Source: Flavobacteriales bacterium | Lineage (GTDB): Bacteria; Bacteroidota; Bacteroidia; Flavobacteriales_D; Crocinitomicaceae | Assembly: GCA_015665275.1 (NCBI GenBank) | Contig: JADFAL010000018.1 | Span: 26,778-90,777 of the forward strand | DNA: 64,000 nt | Direction: 5' to 3' | In this document: positions 1 to 11,242 of the stretch, in pieces | Layout of the letters: each line of letters starts with the position of its first letter | Numbering within the stretch: position 1 is the stretch's first letter | The notes under the pieces: model-generated | What the model was told of the DNA's origin: nothing | The model's database searches: none | Seen by the model: only the letters and a program-made list of their open reading frames with translations | Translations under genes and position numbers: made by a program

Positions 1-3000
1 CCCTAAAGGCAAAATTAAAATTGTACTGTACGGACCCTGAACACGAAGATTTTGAAACAATCGTGCAGGATGTATACTTAGGTACAATCCCTTATATGAC
101 TCCGAAAGGATCATTCGTGGTTAACGGAGCTGAGCGAGTAATCGTTTCTCAGTTGCACCGTTCACCAGGTGTGTTCTTCGGACAAAGTCACCATGCTAAT
201 GGAACCAAATTGTATTCGGCTCGTGTGATTCCTTTCAAAGGATCATGGATCGAATTTGCAACGGATATCAACAGTGTGATGTATGCGTACATCGACCGTA
301 AGAAGAAGCTTCCTGTAACAACATTGTTCCGTGCTATTGGTTACGAGAGTGATAAAGATATTTTAGAAATCTTCGATCTTGCAGACGAACTAAAAGCGAC
401 GAAAACGAACTTGAAAAAGGCGTTGGGTCGTAAATTGGCTGCACGTGTATTGAAATCATGGGTTGAAGATTTCGTAGATGAAGATACTGGAGAAGTAGTA
501 TCCATCGAGCGTAATGAAGTATTGTTGGATCGTGAGACCATCCTCGAAGAGGAGCACATCGAATTGATCTTGGATTCTGGAGCAAAGAACATCATCTTGC
601 ACAAAGTTGACATCAATACGGCTGATTTCACAATCATCTACAACACGCTTCAAAAAGATACATCAAACTCAGAAAAAGAAGCAGTAGAGCACATCTACCG
701 TCAATTGCGTAACGCTGAGCCACCTGATTACGAAACTGCCAAGGGAGTATTCGAGAAGTTGTTCTTCTCTGACACTCGTTACGATTTGGGTGAAGTAGGT
801 CGTTTCCGATTGAATAAGAAATTGAAAGTAAACATGGAGGAAACTTCACGTGTACTTACAAAAGCAGATATTATTTCCATCATCAAGTACTTGATCGAGT
901 TGATCAACTCAAAAGCTGATGTGGATGATATCGATCACTTGTCAAACCGCCGTGTTCGAACAGTAGGAGAGCAATTGTACTCTCAGTTTGGAGTAGGTTT
1001 GGCACGTATGGCACGTACGATCCGTGAACGTATGAACGTTCGAGATAATGAAGTCTTTACACCAATCGATTTGATTAACGCGAAGACATTATCATCTGTG
1101 ATTAACTCGTTCTTCGGAACGAACCAACTATCGCAGTTTATGGATCAAACGAACCCACTGTCGGAAGTAACGCACAAGCGTCGTCTTTCAGCACTAGGGC
1201 CAGGAGGTCTTTCCCGTGAAAGAGCAGGGTTCGAGGTTCGTGACGTTCACTACACACACTATGGTCGTCTGTGTACGATTGAGACACCGGAAGGGCCGAA
1301 CATTGGTTTGATCTCTTCTTTGTGTGTATTTGCAAAAGTCAACAAACTTGGATTTATCGAAACTCCTTACCGTGAAGTAGCGAAAGGAAAAGTAAATACG
1401 AAATCCGAACCTATTTATTTATCCGCAGAGGAAGAAGACGAAAAGATCATCGCACAGGCAAATGCCGAGTTAGATGATAAAGGGAACTTCCTTACGGATG
1501 TTGTTAAGGCTCGTTTGGGGCACGACTTCCCAGTTGTAGAACCAGACAAATTGAGCTTGATGGACGTTGGTGCAAACCAAATTGCGTCGATCGCAGCATC
1601 GTCAATTCCATTCTTGGAGCATGATGATGCCAACCGTGCATTGATGGGGTCAAACATGCAGCGTCAGGCCGTACCATTGTTACGTCCTCAGTCGCCAATT
1701 GTTGGAACTGGAATTGAAGAGTTGGTAGCAAAAGATTCACGTGTATTGATCAACGCCGAAGGTACTGGAGTTGTTGAATACGTGGATGCAAACGAAATCG
1801 TAATCCGTTACAACTGGACGAAAGAAGATCGTTTGGTAAGTTTCGATGACGAAGTAACACGCTACCCACTTACGAAGTTCGCTAAGACAAACCAAGGTAC
1901 TTGTATCAACTTGAAGCCAATCGTTCAGAAAGGTGACAAAGTAGAGAAAGGACAAGTATTGTGTGAAGGATATGCAACGCAACAAGGAGAATTGGCCCTA
2001 GGTCAAAACTTGAAAGTGGCCTTCATGCCTTGGAAAGGATATAACTTTGAGGATGCGATTGTAATTTCTGAGCGTGTAGTGCGTGACGATATCTTTACAT
2101 CAATCCATATTGATGAGTACTCTTTGGATGTACGTGATACAAAACGAGGAATGGAAGAATTGACTTCTGATATTCCAAACGTATCTGAAGAAGCGACGAA
2201 AGATTTGGACGAGCACGGATTGATCCGTATCGGAGCTGAAATCACTGAAGGAGATATCTTAATTGGTAAGATTACTCCAAAGGGAGAAACAGATCCTTCT
2301 CCGGAAGAGAAACTTCTTCGTGCAATCTTCGGTGACAAAGCAGGTGATGTGAAAGATGCTTCATTGAAAGCAGGACCATCACTTCGTGGAGTTGTAATCG
2401 AAAAGAAATTGTTCTCACGTGCGGTGAAAGATCGTAAAGCGAAAGCACAGGATAAACCAATTTTGGAGAATCTTGACGCTGAATTCGATAAAGAGCACGC
2501 TGAGTTGAAAGCAGTATTGGTAGAGAAAATTTTGGATATTGTTGGAGACGAAAAGTCCGCAGGAGTATTCAATAACTTTAAAGAAGAAATAATCAAGAAG
2601 GGTACGAAGTTCGCTGCTCGTAACTTGAACGCGATTGACTTCTCTATCGTTAATCCTACTAACTGGACGAAAGATGCGAAGATCAATACATTGATCGGAC
2701 GTGTTATCCATAACTTCAACATCAAGTCAAACGATTTGTTGGGAACTTACAAGCGTAAGAAATTCCACATTTCGGTTGGAGATGAACTTCCAGCAGGAAT
2801 CATCAAAATGGCGAAGGTTTACGTAGCTAAGAAACGTAAGTTGAAAGTTGGAGACAAGATGGCGGGTCGTCACGGTAACAAAGGTATCGTTGCGAACATC
2901 GTACGTCAGGAAGACATGCCGTTCTTAGATGACGGAACACCAGTAGACATCGTGTTGAACCCACTAGGGGTACCATCTCGTATGAACCTTGGACAGATTT

Positions 3001-3524
3001 ACGAAACTGTACTAGGTTGGGCAGGAGAGAAACTTGGAGTGAAGTTCGCAACACCAATTTTTGACGGAGCACATCCATCAGAAATCGATGATTACACTGT
3101 TAAGGCAGGAGTTCCTAAATCAGGAAAAACATATTTGTACGATGGAGGAACCGGAGAACGTTTCCACCAAACAGCAACCGTAGGTATTATCTACATGTTG
3201 AAACTGTCGCACATGGTTGATGATAAAATGCACGCGCGTTCAATCGGACCTTACTCACTTATTACACAACAGCCACTCGGAGGTAAAGCTCAGTTTGGAG
3301 GTCAGCGTTTTGGTGAGATGGAGGTATGGGCACTTGAGGCCTTCGGTGCATCGAACATCTTGCAGGAAATTTTGACAATTAAGTCCGATGATGTCATGGG
3401 ACGTGCTAAAGCATACGAATCGATTGTGAAGGGAGACAACATTCCAGAACCTGGAATTCCTGAATCATTCAACGTATTGCTTCACGAGTTGAGAGGTTTG
3501 TGTCTCGACGTAACAATGGACTAA
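1..3524 (+). CDS. rpoB: RNA polymerase beta subunit (5' end outside window)
   Basis: Beta subunit of the core RNA polymerase; with beta' it forms the catalytic cleft. The reading frame is open from the window edge (first complete codon at base 3), so about 100 N-terminal residues lie upstream; the TTG at base 21 is not a start. Visible family motifs are the rifampicin-pocket stretch ([13 protein letters not shown] and [13 protein letters not shown], near 1110-1210), the active-centre stretch [12 protein letters not shown] (near 2850) and the C-terminal clamp ending in LCLDVTMD. The rifampicin-pocket residues look wild type (Asp in FMDQ, His in THKRR, Ser in LSALG). It is followed after 29 nt by rpoC, the usual operon order. 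Confidence 0.98.
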   Translation, partial: LKAKLKLYCTDPEHEDFETIVQDVYLGTIPYMTPKGSFVVNGAERVIVSQLHRSPGVFFGQSHHANGTKLYSARVIPFKGSWIEFATDINSVMYAYIDRKKKLPVTTLFRAIGYESDKDILEIFDLADELKATKTNLKKALGRKLAARVLKSWVEDFVDEDTGEVVSIERNEVLLDRETILEEEHIELILDSGAKNIILHKVDINTADFTIIYNTLQKDTSNSEKEAVEHIYRQLRNAEPPDYETAKGVFEKLFFSDTRYDLGEVGRFRLNKKLKVNMEETSRVLTKADIISIIKYLIELINSKADVDDIDHLSNRRVRTVGEQLYSQFGVGLARMARTIRERMNVRDNEVFTPIDLINAKTLSSVINSFFGTNQLSQFMDQTNPLSEVTHKRRLSALGPGGLSRERAGFEVRDVHYTHYGRLCTIETPEGPNIGLISSLCVFAKVNKLGFIETPYREVAKGKVNTKSEPIYLSAEEEDEKIIAQANAELDDKGNFLTDVVKARLGHDFPVVEPDKLSLMDVGANQIASIAASSIPFLEHDDANRALMGSNMQRQAVPLLRPQSPIVGTGIEELVAKDSRVLINAEGTGVVEYVDANEIVIRYNWTKEDRLVSFDDEVTRYPLTKFAKTNQGTCINLKPIVQKGDKVEKGQVLCEGYATQQGELALGQNLKVAFMPWKGYNFEDAIVISERVVRDDIFTSIHIDEYSLDVRDTKRGMEELTSDIPNVSEEATKDLDEHGLIRIGAEITEGDILIGKITPKGETDPSPEEKLLRAIFGDKAGDVKDASLKAGPSLRGVVIEKKLFSRAVKDRKAKAQDKPILENLDAEFDKEHAELKAVLVEKILDIVGDEKSAGVFNNFKEEIIKKGTKFAARNLNAIDFSIVNPTNWTKDAKINTLIGRVIHNFNIKSNDLLGTYKRKKFHISVGDELPAGIIKMAKVYVAKKRKLKVGDKMAGRHGNKGIVANIVRQEDMPFLDDGTPVDIVLNPLGVPSRMNLGQIYETVLGWAGEKLGVKFATPIFDGAHPSEIDDYTVKAGVPKSGKTYLYDGGTGERFHQTATVGIIYMLKLSHMVDDKMHARSIGPYSLITQQPLGGKAQFGGQRFGEMEVWALEAFGASNILQEILTIKSDDVMGRAKAYESIVKGDNIPEPGIPESFNVLLHELRGLCLDVTMD

Positions 3525-3553
3525 TCATCGAATTCAATTAAGAAGAAAGAATT

Positions 3554-6500
3554 ATGGCTTACAGAAAAGAACAACCCAAAAAGCAAAGTAGCTTCAATAA
3601 AATCACGATCTCGTTGGCTTCTCCAGAATCCATCTTAGAGAAATCAAGTGGTGAAGTACTTAAGCCTGAAACAATAAACTATCGTACGTACAAGCCGGAA
3701 AGAGACGGTTTGTTCTGCGAGCGTATCTTCGGTCCTGTGAAGGATTACGAATGTCACTGTGGTAAATACAAGCGTATCCGATACAAAGGAATCGTTTGTG
3801 ACCGTTGTGGTGTAGAGGTAACAGAGAAGAAAGTACGTCGTGAGCGTATGGGACACATCTCATTGGTGGTTCCGGTAGCACACATTTGGTACTTCCGTTC
3901 TTTGCCGAACAAAATTGGATACTTACTAGGTTTGCCAACAAAGAAGTTGGATCAAATCATTTACTACGAACGTTATGTAGTAATTCAGCCAGGTATCGCT
4001 AATGCTTCAGACGGAGAGGAATTGAAACGTTTGGATTTTATGACCGAAGAAGAGTACTTGGATATTTTGGATGAACTTCCAAAAGAAAACCAATACTTGG
4101 AGGACACAGATCCGAATAAATTCATCGCGAAGATGGGAGCTGAGGCATTGTACGATTTGTTGCGTACAATGAACTTGGAAGAAACGTCGTACAACTTGCG
4201 TCACCAAGCAAACACTGAAACTTCTGTGCAACGTAAAAACGAAGCATTGAAGCGTCTTCAGGTGGTTGAGGCAATGCGTGAATCACAAACACGTATTGAG
4301 AACCGTCCTGAATGGATGATTGTAAAAGTTGTACCAGTAATTCCACCTGAATTACGCCCATTGGTACCATTAGATGGTGGTCGTTTTGCGACATCGGATT
4401 TGAACGACCTTTACCGTCGTGTAATTATCCGTAACAACCGTTTGAAGCGATTGATCGAAATTAAAGCGCCAGAAGTAATTTTGCGTAACGAGAAGCGTAT
4501 GCTTCAGGAGTCGGTAGATTCATTGTTTGATAACTCTCGTAAGTCATCAGCAGTAAAAACAGAATCAAACCGTCCATTGAAATCACTTTCTGATTCCCTA
4601 AAAGGAAAGCAGGGTCGTTTCCGTCAAAACTTGCTCGGTAAACGTGTGGATTATTCAGCACGTTCCGTTATTGTTGTTGGACCGGATTTGAAATTGCACG
4701 AATGTGGTTTGCCAAAAGATATGGCTGCCGAACTTTACAAGCCGTTCATTATTCGTAAGATGATTGAGCGTGGTATTGTAAAAACGGTAAAATCAGCGAA
4801 GAAAATTGTAGACCGCAAAGAGCCGGTTGTTTGGGACATCCTAGAAAACGTGTTGAAAGGGCACCCTGTGCTTCTCAACCGTGCACCAACGCTTCACCGC
4901 TTGGGGATTCAGTCGTTCCAACCGAAATTGATTGAAGGAAAGGCAATTCGTTTGCACCCGTTGGTAACAACAGCCTTCAACGCCGATTTCGATGGTGACC
5001 AGATGGCGGTTCACTTACCACTAGGTAATGCTGCAATTTTGGAAGCACAATTATTGATGTTGGCTTCACATAACATTTTGAACCCAGCAAACGGAGCTCC
5101 AATTGCCGTACCATCTCAGGATATGGTATTGGGTCTATATTACATCACTAAAGAGAAGAAGTCTGTTAAAAACGACGTTGTAAAAGGCGAAGGTGGAACA
5201 TTCTACTCTCCAGAAGAGGTTATCATTGCACACAACGAAGGTGCATTGGATCTACATGCTTCTATCAAAGTGAAGGTAAAAGACCTTGATGAAAATGGTG
5301 AATTGGTAGTTCAAATGACGGAAACTACTTGTGGACGCGTATTGTTCAACGAGAAAGTGCCGGATGAAGCTGGATTCATTAACGACGTAATGACCAAGAA
5401 AGCATTGCGTGACATGATTGGTCACGTCTTGAATATCTGTGGTACAGCGCGTACGGCTCAGTTCCTTGATGAAATTAAGGAGTTGGGTTACCACATGGCC
5501 TTTGTAGGTGGATTGTCATTCAACTTGGATGATATTATCATTCCGAAAGAGAAAGTGACATTGGTAGAAAAAGCAGAAACAGACGTGAGTGAAGTGATGA
5601 CCAACTATAACATGGGGCTTATCACAAACAATGAGCGTTATAACCAGATTATTGATATCTGGACGCACACAAACTCACGCCTGACGCATACATTGATGGA
5701 GCAATTGAAATCCGATAAGCAAGGATTTAACTCTATCTACATGATGTACGATTCAGGTGCACGTGGTTCCAAAGAGCAGATTCGTCAGCTATCAGGAATG
5801 CGTGGATTGATGGCGAAACCACAAAAATCAGGAGCATCTGCTCAAGATATTATTGAGAATCCGATTCTTTCCAACTTTAAGGAGGGACTTTCGATTCTTG
5901 AGTACTTTATCTCGACTCACGGTGCCCGTAAAGGTTTGGCCGATACGGCATTGAAAACGGCCGATGCAGGTTACTTGACGCGTCGTTTGGTTGACGTTGC
6001 TCAGGATGTTGTAATTAACTCTGAGGATTGTGGAACACTTCGCGGTTTGATTGCAACTGCTTTGAAGAAAAACGATGAGATCGTTGAGCCGTTGAAAGAT
6101 CGTATCATTGGTCGTTCAGCAGTAAACGAAATATATCACCCAGAAACGGATGAAGTATTAGTTGGAGCTGGTGAGATCATTACAGATGCCATCGCAAACC
6201 AAATCGAAGCTGCTGATATTGAAGAAGTAGAAATACGTTCAGTATTGACATGTGAGATGCGTCGAGGAGTTTGTTCGAAATGTTACGGACGAAACTTGTC
6301 AACACGTCGTGATGCTCAAATTGGTGATGCAGTTGGAGTTGTCGCAGCACAGTCGATTGGAGAACCAGGGACACAGTTGACACTTCGTACATTCCACGTT
6401 GGGGGTACTGCCTCGAACATTGCGGATGAAAACGATTTGAAAGCGAAAACAGCTGGTAAAATTGATATCGACGAATTGCGTACGATTGATCACACAGATA

Positions 6501-7843
6501 AAGATGGAAAGAAGAAAGTAGTTGTTGTAGGACGTTCTGCTGAATTGAAGATTACCGATTCGAAAGGAAACACTACAATGAATGCGAATATCCCTTATGG
6601 TTCTGAACTTTTAATTAAGAACGGAGCGTCAATGAAAAAAGGTGACGTAATCTGTAAGTGGGATCCATATAACGCGGTGATCATTACGGAAGCAACGGGT
6701 AAAATTGTTTTTGAAAACATCTTAGAAGGATTTACATTCCGTGAAGAGGTGGATGAGCAAACAGGATTTACAGAGAAAGTAATTACTGAAACACGTGATA
6801 AGAAGAAGATGCCGGCAATCCACGTGATGGATCCGAAATCGAAAGAAATATTACGTGAATACTCACTTCCAGTTGATGCACACATTAACGTAAAAGAGGG
6901 TGATTCAGTAGAAGCTGGACAGATTTTGGTGAAGATTCCACGTAAGGCTGGTAAATCCGGGGATATTACAGGAGGTCTTCCACGTGTAACAGAGTTATTC
7001 GAAGCACGTAACCCTTCAAATCCGGCAGTAGTGTCAGAAATTGATGGTGTCGCTGAATACGGTAAGATCAAACGTGGTAACCGTGAGATCCAGATTACTT
7101 CGAAAACAGGAGAGACGCGTAAGTATCTTGTTCCATTATCGAAGCATATTTTGGTTCAAGAGAACGATTTTGTTCGCGCAGGTCAGCCACTATCCGTAGG
7201 AGCTATTACACCAAATGATATCTTGAATATCGAAGGACCAACTGCAGTTCAGGAATACTTAGTGAACGAGATTCAAGAAGTATACCGTCTACAGGGGGTG
7301 AAAATTAACGATAAGCACTTCGAGGTAATTGTTCGTCAGATGATGTTGAAGGCACAAATTGTTGATCCAGGAGATACAAAATTCTTGGAAGGACAGTCAG
7401 TGCACAAAGCAGACATCATGGAAGAGAACGATGCTGTTTACGGAATGAAAGTTGTTACTGAAGCAGGTGATTCTGACACATTGAAGGCAGGACAAATTGT
7501 TTCAGCACGTAGACTTCGCGACGAGAATTCACAGTTGAAGCGAGCAGACAAGCAGCTAATTGAGTCGCGTGATGCGGTTCCGGCAACTTCGACGCCATTG
7601 CTTCAAGGGATTACACGAGCTTCCCTTCAAACACAATCGTTCATCTCTGCGGCATCGTTCCAGGAGACAACGAAAGTATTGAACGAGGCTGCAATCTCAG
7701 GAAAAGAAGATCATCTACTTGGATTGAAAGAAAACGTAATTGTTGGTCACTTGATTCCAGCAGGTACAGGTTTCCGTCACTTCCAGAAAATGCTAGTAGG
7801 CTCTAAAGCTGAAATGGAACAGATGGTTGAAAATGCAGAGTAA
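3554..7843 (+). CDS. rpoC: RNA polymerase beta' subunit
   Basis: Beta' subunit, 1429 residues, the usual length for Bacteroidota. The N-terminal zinc ribbon is visible at C67/C69/C82/C85. The catalytic magnesium loop NADFDGDQ has its three aspartates at residues 478, 480 and 482. The second cysteine cluster ([14 protein letters not shown], near base 6250) and the trigger-loop stretch [13 protein letters not shown] follow. The start ATG is preceded by an A/G-rich stretch (AAGAAGAAAG) and lies 29 nt after the rpoB stop, so the two are co-transcribed. A strong intrinsic terminator follows the stop. Confidence 0.99.
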   Translation: MAYRKEQPKKQSSFNKITISLASPESILEKSSGEVLKPETINYRTYKPERDGLFCERIFGPVKDYECHCGKYKRIRYKGIVCDRCGVEVTEKKVRRERMGHISLVVPVAHIWYFRSLPNKIGYLLGLPTKKLDQIIYYERYVVIQPGIANASDGEELKRLDFMTEEEYLDILDELPKENQYLEDTDPNKFIAKMGAEALYDLLRTMNLEETSYNLRHQANTETSVQRKNEALKRLQVVEAMRESQTRIENRPEWMIVKVVPVIPPELRPLVPLDGGRFATSDLNDLYRRVIIRNNRLKRLIEIKAPEVILRNEKRMLQESVDSLFDNSRKSSAVKTESNRPLKSLSDSLKGKQGRFRQNLLGKRVDYSARSVIVVGPDLKLHECGLPKDMAAELYKPFIIRKMIERGIVKTVKSAKKIVDRKEPVVWDILENVLKGHPVLLNRAPTLHRLGIQSFQPKLIEGKAIRLHPLVTTAFNADFDGDQMAVHLPLGNAAILEAQLLMLASHNILNPANGAPIAVPSQDMVLGLYYITKEKKSVKNDVVKGEGGTFYSPEEVIIAHNEGALDLHASIKVKVKDLDENGELVVQMTETTCGRVLFNEKVPDEAGFINDVMTKKALRDMIGHVLNICGTARTAQFLDEIKELGYHMAFVGGLSFNLDDIIIPKEKVTLVEKAETDVSEVMTNYNMGLITNNERYNQIIDIWTHTNSRLTHTLMEQLKSDKQGFNSIYMMYDSGARGSKEQIRQLSGMRGLMAKPQKSGASAQDIIENPILSNFKEGLSILEYFISTHGARKGLADTALKTADAGYLTRRLVDVAQDVVINSEDCGTLRGLIATALKKNDEIVEPLKDRIIGRSAVNEIYHPETDEVLVGAGEIITDAIANQIEAADIEEVEIRSVLTCEMRRGVCSKCYGRNLSTRRDAQIGDAVGVVAAQSIGEPGTQLTLRTFHVGGTASNIADENDLKAKTAGKIDIDELRTIDHTDKDGKKKVVVVGRSAELKITDSKGNTTMNANIPYGSELLIKNGASMKKGDVICKWDPYNAVIITEATGKIVFENILEGFTFREEVDEQTGFTEKVITETRDKKKMPAIHVMDPKSKEILREYSLPVDAHINVKEGDSVEAGQILVKIPRKAGKSGDITGGLPRVTELFEARNPSNPAVVSEIDGVAEYGKIKRGNREIQITSKTGETRKYLVPLSKHILVQENDFVRAGQPLSVGAITPNDILNIEGPTAVQEYLVNEIQEVYRLQGVKINDKHFEVIVRQMMLKAQIVDPGDTKFLEGQSVHKADIMEENDAVYGMKVVTEAGDSDTLKAGQIVSARRLRDENSQLKRADKQLIESRDAVPATSTPLLQGITRASLQTQSFISAASFQETTKVLNEAAISGKEDHLLGLKENVIVGHLIPAGTGFRHFQKMLVGSKAEMEQMVENAE

Positions 7844-7860
7844 TATCAACTCGAAATAAT

Positions 7861-7892
7861 AAAAGCCCCGACAGAAACGTCGGGGCTTTTTT
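7861..7892 (+). terminator. Intrinsic terminator of the rpoBC operon
   Basis: A perfect 12-bp inverted repeat (arms 7861-7872 and 7879-7890, GCCCCGAC core) with a 6-nt loop runs into T6. It is almost symmetrical, so it could also end transcription arriving from the minus-strand gene at 7949-8278. Confidence 0.93.
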
Positions 7893-7948
7893 GTTGGTAG
7901 CTGTCCGTTGACTTCGAATACCTCGGTCAACTTACTTATACTGATGAC

Positions 7949-8278
7949 CTATGCATCCAAAGGCCAGTACCTTTCCTCTATTATGTTGAAATGATGCACT
8001 TGATCCATTGCAACTGGAGTAGTACCCTCGTTTCGTGCAAACACAATTGCTCGAAAACACCAAATCCTTTCCCAATCAATTAAGTGTTGCAAGATTGTAT
8101 GCAAGGTCCACTTATCGGTTTCGTATACTTTTAAGCCAATTCGATTTAATTTGGCAAGATCCAAGGCTTCAATGTCCTTCAAACTTTTGTGCAAGGCGTC
8201 GTTAAGGCTGCGCCCTTCGTTTAATTTCAGAACGGATTCTAAAAATTCCGGATTCTTCTTTATTTCTTGATTTTCCAT
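7949..8278 (-). CDS. DinB-like protein, probably C-terminally truncated
   Basis: A 109-residue protein. Residues ~50-85 resemble the central helix of the DinB/YfiT four-helix-bundle family, with a KWTLHTILQHLIDWERIW stretch followed by FRAIVFARNEGT. The family normally has 150-180 residues and continues with a 'LPxFDQD' segment and two more helices. Here the protein stops soon after that point, and only about 55 bp separate its stop from the rpoC terminator. I infer a gene that lost its 3' half. The His in QHLIDWER fits the family's metal site, but the C-terminal ligand is missing, so the protein may be inactive. It could also be a short divergent member. Confidence 0.55.
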   Translation of the reverse strand: MENQEIKKNPEFLESVLKLNEGRSLNDALHKSLKDIEALDLAKLNRIGLKVYETDKWTLHTILQHLIDWERIWCFRAIVFARNEGTTPVAMDQVHHFNIIEERYWPLDA

Positions 8279-8549
8279 TTATAATAAGTTGAATGTAATG
8301 AATTCTACGTGCGACATATCTTCTCAATTGTAGTGCAAGAGAGTGCATCAGATGAAATTCTGATGGTTGAATTTGTCGCTATTTTTGAATCAACTTATTG
8401 GTACATTGGATAGTGAAATTGATTAAATAACTCAATTTAGGACTTACATTCATTGAGTACTCATTCTAATCGAAGAAACCGCACTGCTGAATGAATGGCG
8501 ATAATAGTAACAAATTCAAGGTTTAAACTGTTTCATTAAAAAGACCACT

Positions 8550-8906
8550 ATGAAATCATCATTATTATTGACTTTGGGACTTATCTTCATCGGAAGCTTG
8601 TTTACCTCCTGCTACAAACAAAAAGAAACGGTTGCTGTAATAAAGGTTGTTGATGCGAACAATCAACCTGTTGGAAATGCGCGTGTCATCGTGTATGGAA
8701 CGGGTGCCCTGGGAAGCATTGTAGTCAATGACACGATGTTTACGAATACGACGGGAGAGGCAATGTTCAATATGGATTACATTTATAAACCTGGTCAAGC
8801 CGGAGTCGCAGTTTTAGATATTGAAGTGAGCAAAAGTGGCGTTGCCTCGCAAGGAATCATCAAAGTAGAACAAGAGAATACTACAAGAGAGATCGTTCGA
8901 TTGTAG
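8550..8906 (+). CDS. Small lipoprotein with Ig-like/carboxypeptidase-regulatory-like fold
   Basis: A 118-residue protein with a clear lipoprotein signal: hydrophobic stretch, then LFTSC with lipid-acceptor Cys21. The rest (VIKVVDANNQPVGNARVIVYG... TNTTGEAMFNMDY) has the pattern of a beta-sandwich domain of the CarboxypepD_reg-like/Big-like group, common in surface proteins of Bacteroidota. Charged residues right after the Cys (YKQKE) are not an obvious surface-export signal. It is probably anchored on the periplasmic side of a membrane, with a structural or binding role. No partner is evident; the next gene starts 24 nt later but seems to have its own promoter box. Confidence 0.75.
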   Translation: MKSSLLLTLGLIFIGSLFTSCYKQKETVAVIKVVDANNQPVGNARVIVYGTGALGSIVVNDTMFTNTTGEAMFNMDYIYKPGQAGVAVLDIEVSKSGVASQGIIKVEQENTTREIVRL

Positions 8907-8918
8907 AAATTCGATTCT

Positions 8919-8926
8919 TATCTTTG
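8919..8926 (+). promoter_or_regulatory. -7 promoter box TATCTTTG, 4 nt before an ATG
   Basis: Matches the Bacteroidota -7 consensus TAnnTTTG exactly. A TTG at 8901-8903 could be the -33 element, but the 15-nt spacing is short. The predicted transcription start falls on or next to the ATG at 8931. Confidence 0.45.
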
Positions 8927-8930
8927 GATA

Positions 8931-9569
8931 ATGGGCACTTCTCCTTTTTACCGAACGATGTCACAAAAGACAGATGCTGAACTTAAGGCTATTGTAAAAG
9001 ACAAAGAGGGGTACTTGCCCGAGGCCCGAACGATTGCCGAAAGCATTTTACGTGAGCGAAAAATCGACATCCTTTTGGAAGATGAGGCTGTACCCAAAAA
9101 TAATCCATCAAACGAGTACGATGAACCCAATGAACGACTGTTTTATATCAATTGGCAAGCACCGACGATTGTAATTCTTATCGGTTTCGGACTATACTTT
9201 TTACTTGGACTATCATTTTACTTTAACATGAGTGAAGAGGTAGTAGTTAAGGTAAATGGTCGTGTCATCTTCAGATATGTAGTGGTTTTAATTATCTATT
9301 TTGCCTTTGCCGTGCTCATTGATGGAATTATTAAGGGGAAAGTTTGGGCACGGGCCACCTATATGGGATTAGCCGGTTTGGGGATTTTTTGGAAGTTCAT
9401 AGTTTTTATTCTGAATCCGTTTATAATTTTTCCACCTCTACTAGATATTGCCTTGATACTAATTGAAGTAGCCTTGATTGTCTTGCTGTTTGTTCAGCCT
9501 GCTAGTCAGTGGTTTGTGAAAAAGAAGAAAAAGAAGATTGCTAGACAGGACATACTTGATGATCTTTAG
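8931..9569 (+). CDS. Multi-pass membrane protein of unknown function
   Basis: A 212-residue protein. The N-terminal ~45 residues are soluble and hold a pattern I know from short Bacteroidota regulatory tails: FYRTMSQKTDAELKAIV..., then Y-LPEAR...ESILRER, predicted helical. Four hydrophobic segments follow at about residues 73-95, 105-128, 138-160 and 165-190, ending in a very basic KKKKKK tail that should face the cytoplasm. I recognise no enzyme motif. The start at 8931 keeps the FYR segment; an internal ATG at 8958 is the alternative if the promoter at 8919 does not give a leaderless mRNA. Confidence 0.65.
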   Translation: MGTSPFYRTMSQKTDAELKAIVKDKEGYLPEARTIAESILRERKIDILLEDEAVPKNNPSNEYDEPNERLFYINWQAPTIVILIGFGLYFLLGLSFYFNMSEEVVVKVNGRVIFRYVVVLIIYFAFAVLIDGIIKGKVWARATYMGLAGLGIFWKFIVFILNPFIIFPPLLDIALILIEVALIVLLFVQPASQWFVKKKKKKIARQDILDDL

Positions 9570-9645
9570 CCGATTAAAAGCAACTTTATATATCTTCCTC
9601 GGCCTCAGTTTATTCCGATAGTAAATTTATCCATATTGTAATGCG

Positions 9646-9665
9646 ACTACGTGAAAACACGTAGT
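9646..9665. repeat. Perfect 8-bp hairpin between two co-directional genes
   Basis: ACTACGTG at 9646-9653, an AAAA loop, then CACGTAGT at 9658-9665. There is no T-tract on either side, so it is not a standard terminator. It sits in the 245-bp gap before the T9SS cargo gene at 9815 and could be an operator, an mRNA-stabilising hairpin or a weak terminator. Confidence 0.6.
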
Positions 9666-9814
9666 ACTTATAGATATGTGCGCATAAGTTTAAGTACTAT
9701 TACCAGAAACTTTCCATTCGTAAATCCAATCATTCTATTGGTAAAAACTCACCTTGTCAAAACGAAGATTCTCTTCAACTTCGTACTAGTTATTCACACA
9801 AAAAATCAATTTTT

Positions 9815-10798
9815 ATGAAAATCAATTTCAATTCTTTTAAGAATTCGCTTCTTGCAATAGGAGCCTCCTTAATCTTCGGATCTGCTTTTGCACAGCCGTG
9901 TACACCAGCTATTGCTTCTGCAACACTTCCATCACCACAGTGTTTACCTGTACAATTGGACGGATCGGCGTCTACCAATGAAGACAATCACTTTATTGAG
10001 ATTGTAGAGGTAAATTATATCAATGGAACTATAGTTAACGGGACGTATTATTCAGATTGGTTTCAAGGTCAAATTGGAAATATCACGGACCTAGGAGCAT
10101 ATACAGGGTATAACTTCCAGCATGGAAAGCGTTACAGAATCAAGGTTGCGGTTCAAAACAAAATTCCAGGAACGAACATTTGGTGTACTCCATGGAATCA
10201 AACGGCTCACATGTATGTTGACATCTCTAATGCAAATGTTTGCTACGGATCTCAAATTACCTTGACTGAGCATACTGGCTTGGATGATTGTATCACAGAT
10301 TTTAATGCTACGGCATTTGCTGGTGATCAGTATACAACATCGGTAACGTTCAATATTGGTGGCGTAGTTATCAATGATACGCAGTATTCTTGGTGGGTAA
10401 ACACACCTAGTTCGGCACCATTTTCTGGAACGTGGTCTGCAACATTTAACTTTGTGGATGGAACTTCGTCTACAGTTTCCAAGACTTACCAGAAATGCCC
10501 TACAGTTATTCTTGATCCTAACGGTGGAGGCCCTCAAAGAATTGCAGGACCGTCCGATGAAGGAGATGTAAAAGTGTTACCGAATCCGTCTGAAGGAAAC
10601 GTGACCATTCAGAATGACTTTGCTTCAAATGTTCATGTGGAAATTTATGCAATGACTGGTCGAATGATTCAGCAATTGGAAATCGAAGCATTTCTTTCTG
10701 CGGAAGTTAACTTGAACTCGGTTGCATCAGGAATTTATCTTGCTAAGGTTACTACAGCTGACGGACATGTTGAAGAACGTAAGATTGTGATTGAGTAA
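9815..10798 (+). CDS. Secreted T9SS cargo protein of unknown function
   Basis: A 327-residue protein with a Sec signal peptide (basic start, hydrophobic core, cleavage after AFA near residue 26). It ends in a type A T9SS C-terminal sorting domain: VLPNPSEGNVTIQN, then YAMTGRMIQQ, then GIYLAKVTT and a basic end KIVIE. The middle ~220 residues have regular cysteines and aromatic beta-strand-like segments (WFQGQIG, YSWWVNTP) but match no family I can name. By family knowledge it would cross the outer membrane through T9SS, lose the tail, and be attached to the surface or released. A terminator follows. Confidence 0.85.
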   Translation: MKINFNSFKNSLLAIGASLIFGSAFAQPCTPAIASATLPSPQCLPVQLDGSASTNEDNHFIEIVEVNYINGTIVNGTYYSDWFQGQIGNITDLGAYTGYNFQHGKRYRIKVAVQNKIPGTNIWCTPWNQTAHMYVDISNANVCYGSQITLTEHTGLDDCITDFNATAFAGDQYTTSVTFNIGGVVINDTQYSWWVNTPSSAPFSGTWSATFNFVDGTSSTVSKTYQKCPTVILDPNGGGPQRIAGPSDEGDVKVLPNPSEGNVTIQNDFASNVHVEIYAMTGRMIQQLEIEAFLSAEVNLNSVASGIYLAKVTTADGHVEERKIVIE

Positions 10799-10826
10799 TC
10801 AATCCGAATACTACCACTATTCACTG

Positions 10827-10857
10827 ATCCCCTTTGGTACGCCAGAGGGGATTTTTT
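10827..10857 (+). terminator. Intrinsic terminator after the T9SS cargo gene
   Basis: Stem ATCCCCTTTGG / CCAGAGGGGAT (arms 10827-10837 and 10842-10852) with a 4-nt TACG loop, followed by a T run to 10857. Confidence 0.9.
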
Positions 10858-10894
10858 GATTATAGGGTAAAGCCATCCTTGATTGATGTAGGAC

Positions 10895-10924
10895 TTTGGA
10901 TCAAGTCAAAAAACCGTACCTTCG
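10895..10924 (+). promoter_or_regulatory. Promoter TTTG-N18-TACCTTCG
   Basis: The -33 box TTTG is at 10895-10898 and the -7 box TACCTTCG at 10917-10924, 18 nt apart. The ATG at 10929 begins 4 nt after the -7 box, so the mRNA is probably leaderless. This also rules out the longer reading frame that would start inside the promoter at 10896. Confidence 0.65.
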
Positions 10925-10928
10925 TTAT

Positions 10929-11240
10929 ATGGAAGAAAAACAAGATAAAAACGTCAATATTGAGTTGTCCGATGAAATGGCAACAGGTGTATATTCCAAC
11001 CTAGCAATCATCACACATTCTCCCGCAGAGTTTGTAGCAGATTTCATTCAGATGATGCCTGGGGTTCCTAAAGGTAAAGTACGTTCACGTATCATCATGA
11101 CTCCTCAAAACGCAAAACGTTTGATGGAAGCCTTGAAAGACAACATTGGTAAGTACGAGCAAGTTCACGGTACTATTGATATCGGTGGAATTCCTCCAAT
11201 GCCACCAATGAACTTCGGAACACCGACTACTCAGGCGTAG
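10929..11240 (+). CDS. DUF3467 domain protein
   Basis: A 103-residue soluble protein matching DUF3467, found widely in Bacteroidota and other bacteria. Typical features are ELSDEMATGVYSNLAIITHSPAEF, then DFIQMMPGVPKGKVRSRIIMTPQNAKRL, then a short Gly/Pro-rich tail (IPPMPPMNFGTPT). Molecular function is not known. The start was moved from the longest frame (10896) to the ATG at 10929 because the promoter boxes overlap the extra codons. It is followed after 2 nt by the stop of a convergent M23 peptidase gene, with no terminator between them. Confidence 0.85.
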   Translation: MEEKQDKNVNIELSDEMATGVYSNLAIITHSPAEFVADFIQMMPGVPKGKVRSRIIMTPQNAKRLMEALKDNIGKYEQVHGTIDIGGIPPMPPMNFGTPTTQA

Positions 11241-11242
11241 GT

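Noticed and set aside
1080..1260. Rifampicin-resistance substitution in rpoB
   Set aside because: Asp, His and Ser of the binding pocket match susceptible sequences.
2003..2725. 240-codon open frame antisense to rpoB
   Set aside because: A by-product of the strongly biased codons of rpoB; no start context or family similarity.
10091..10537. 148-codon frame antisense to the T9SS cargo gene
   Set aside because: Cys/Arg-rich, no family pattern, fully inside a well-supported gene.
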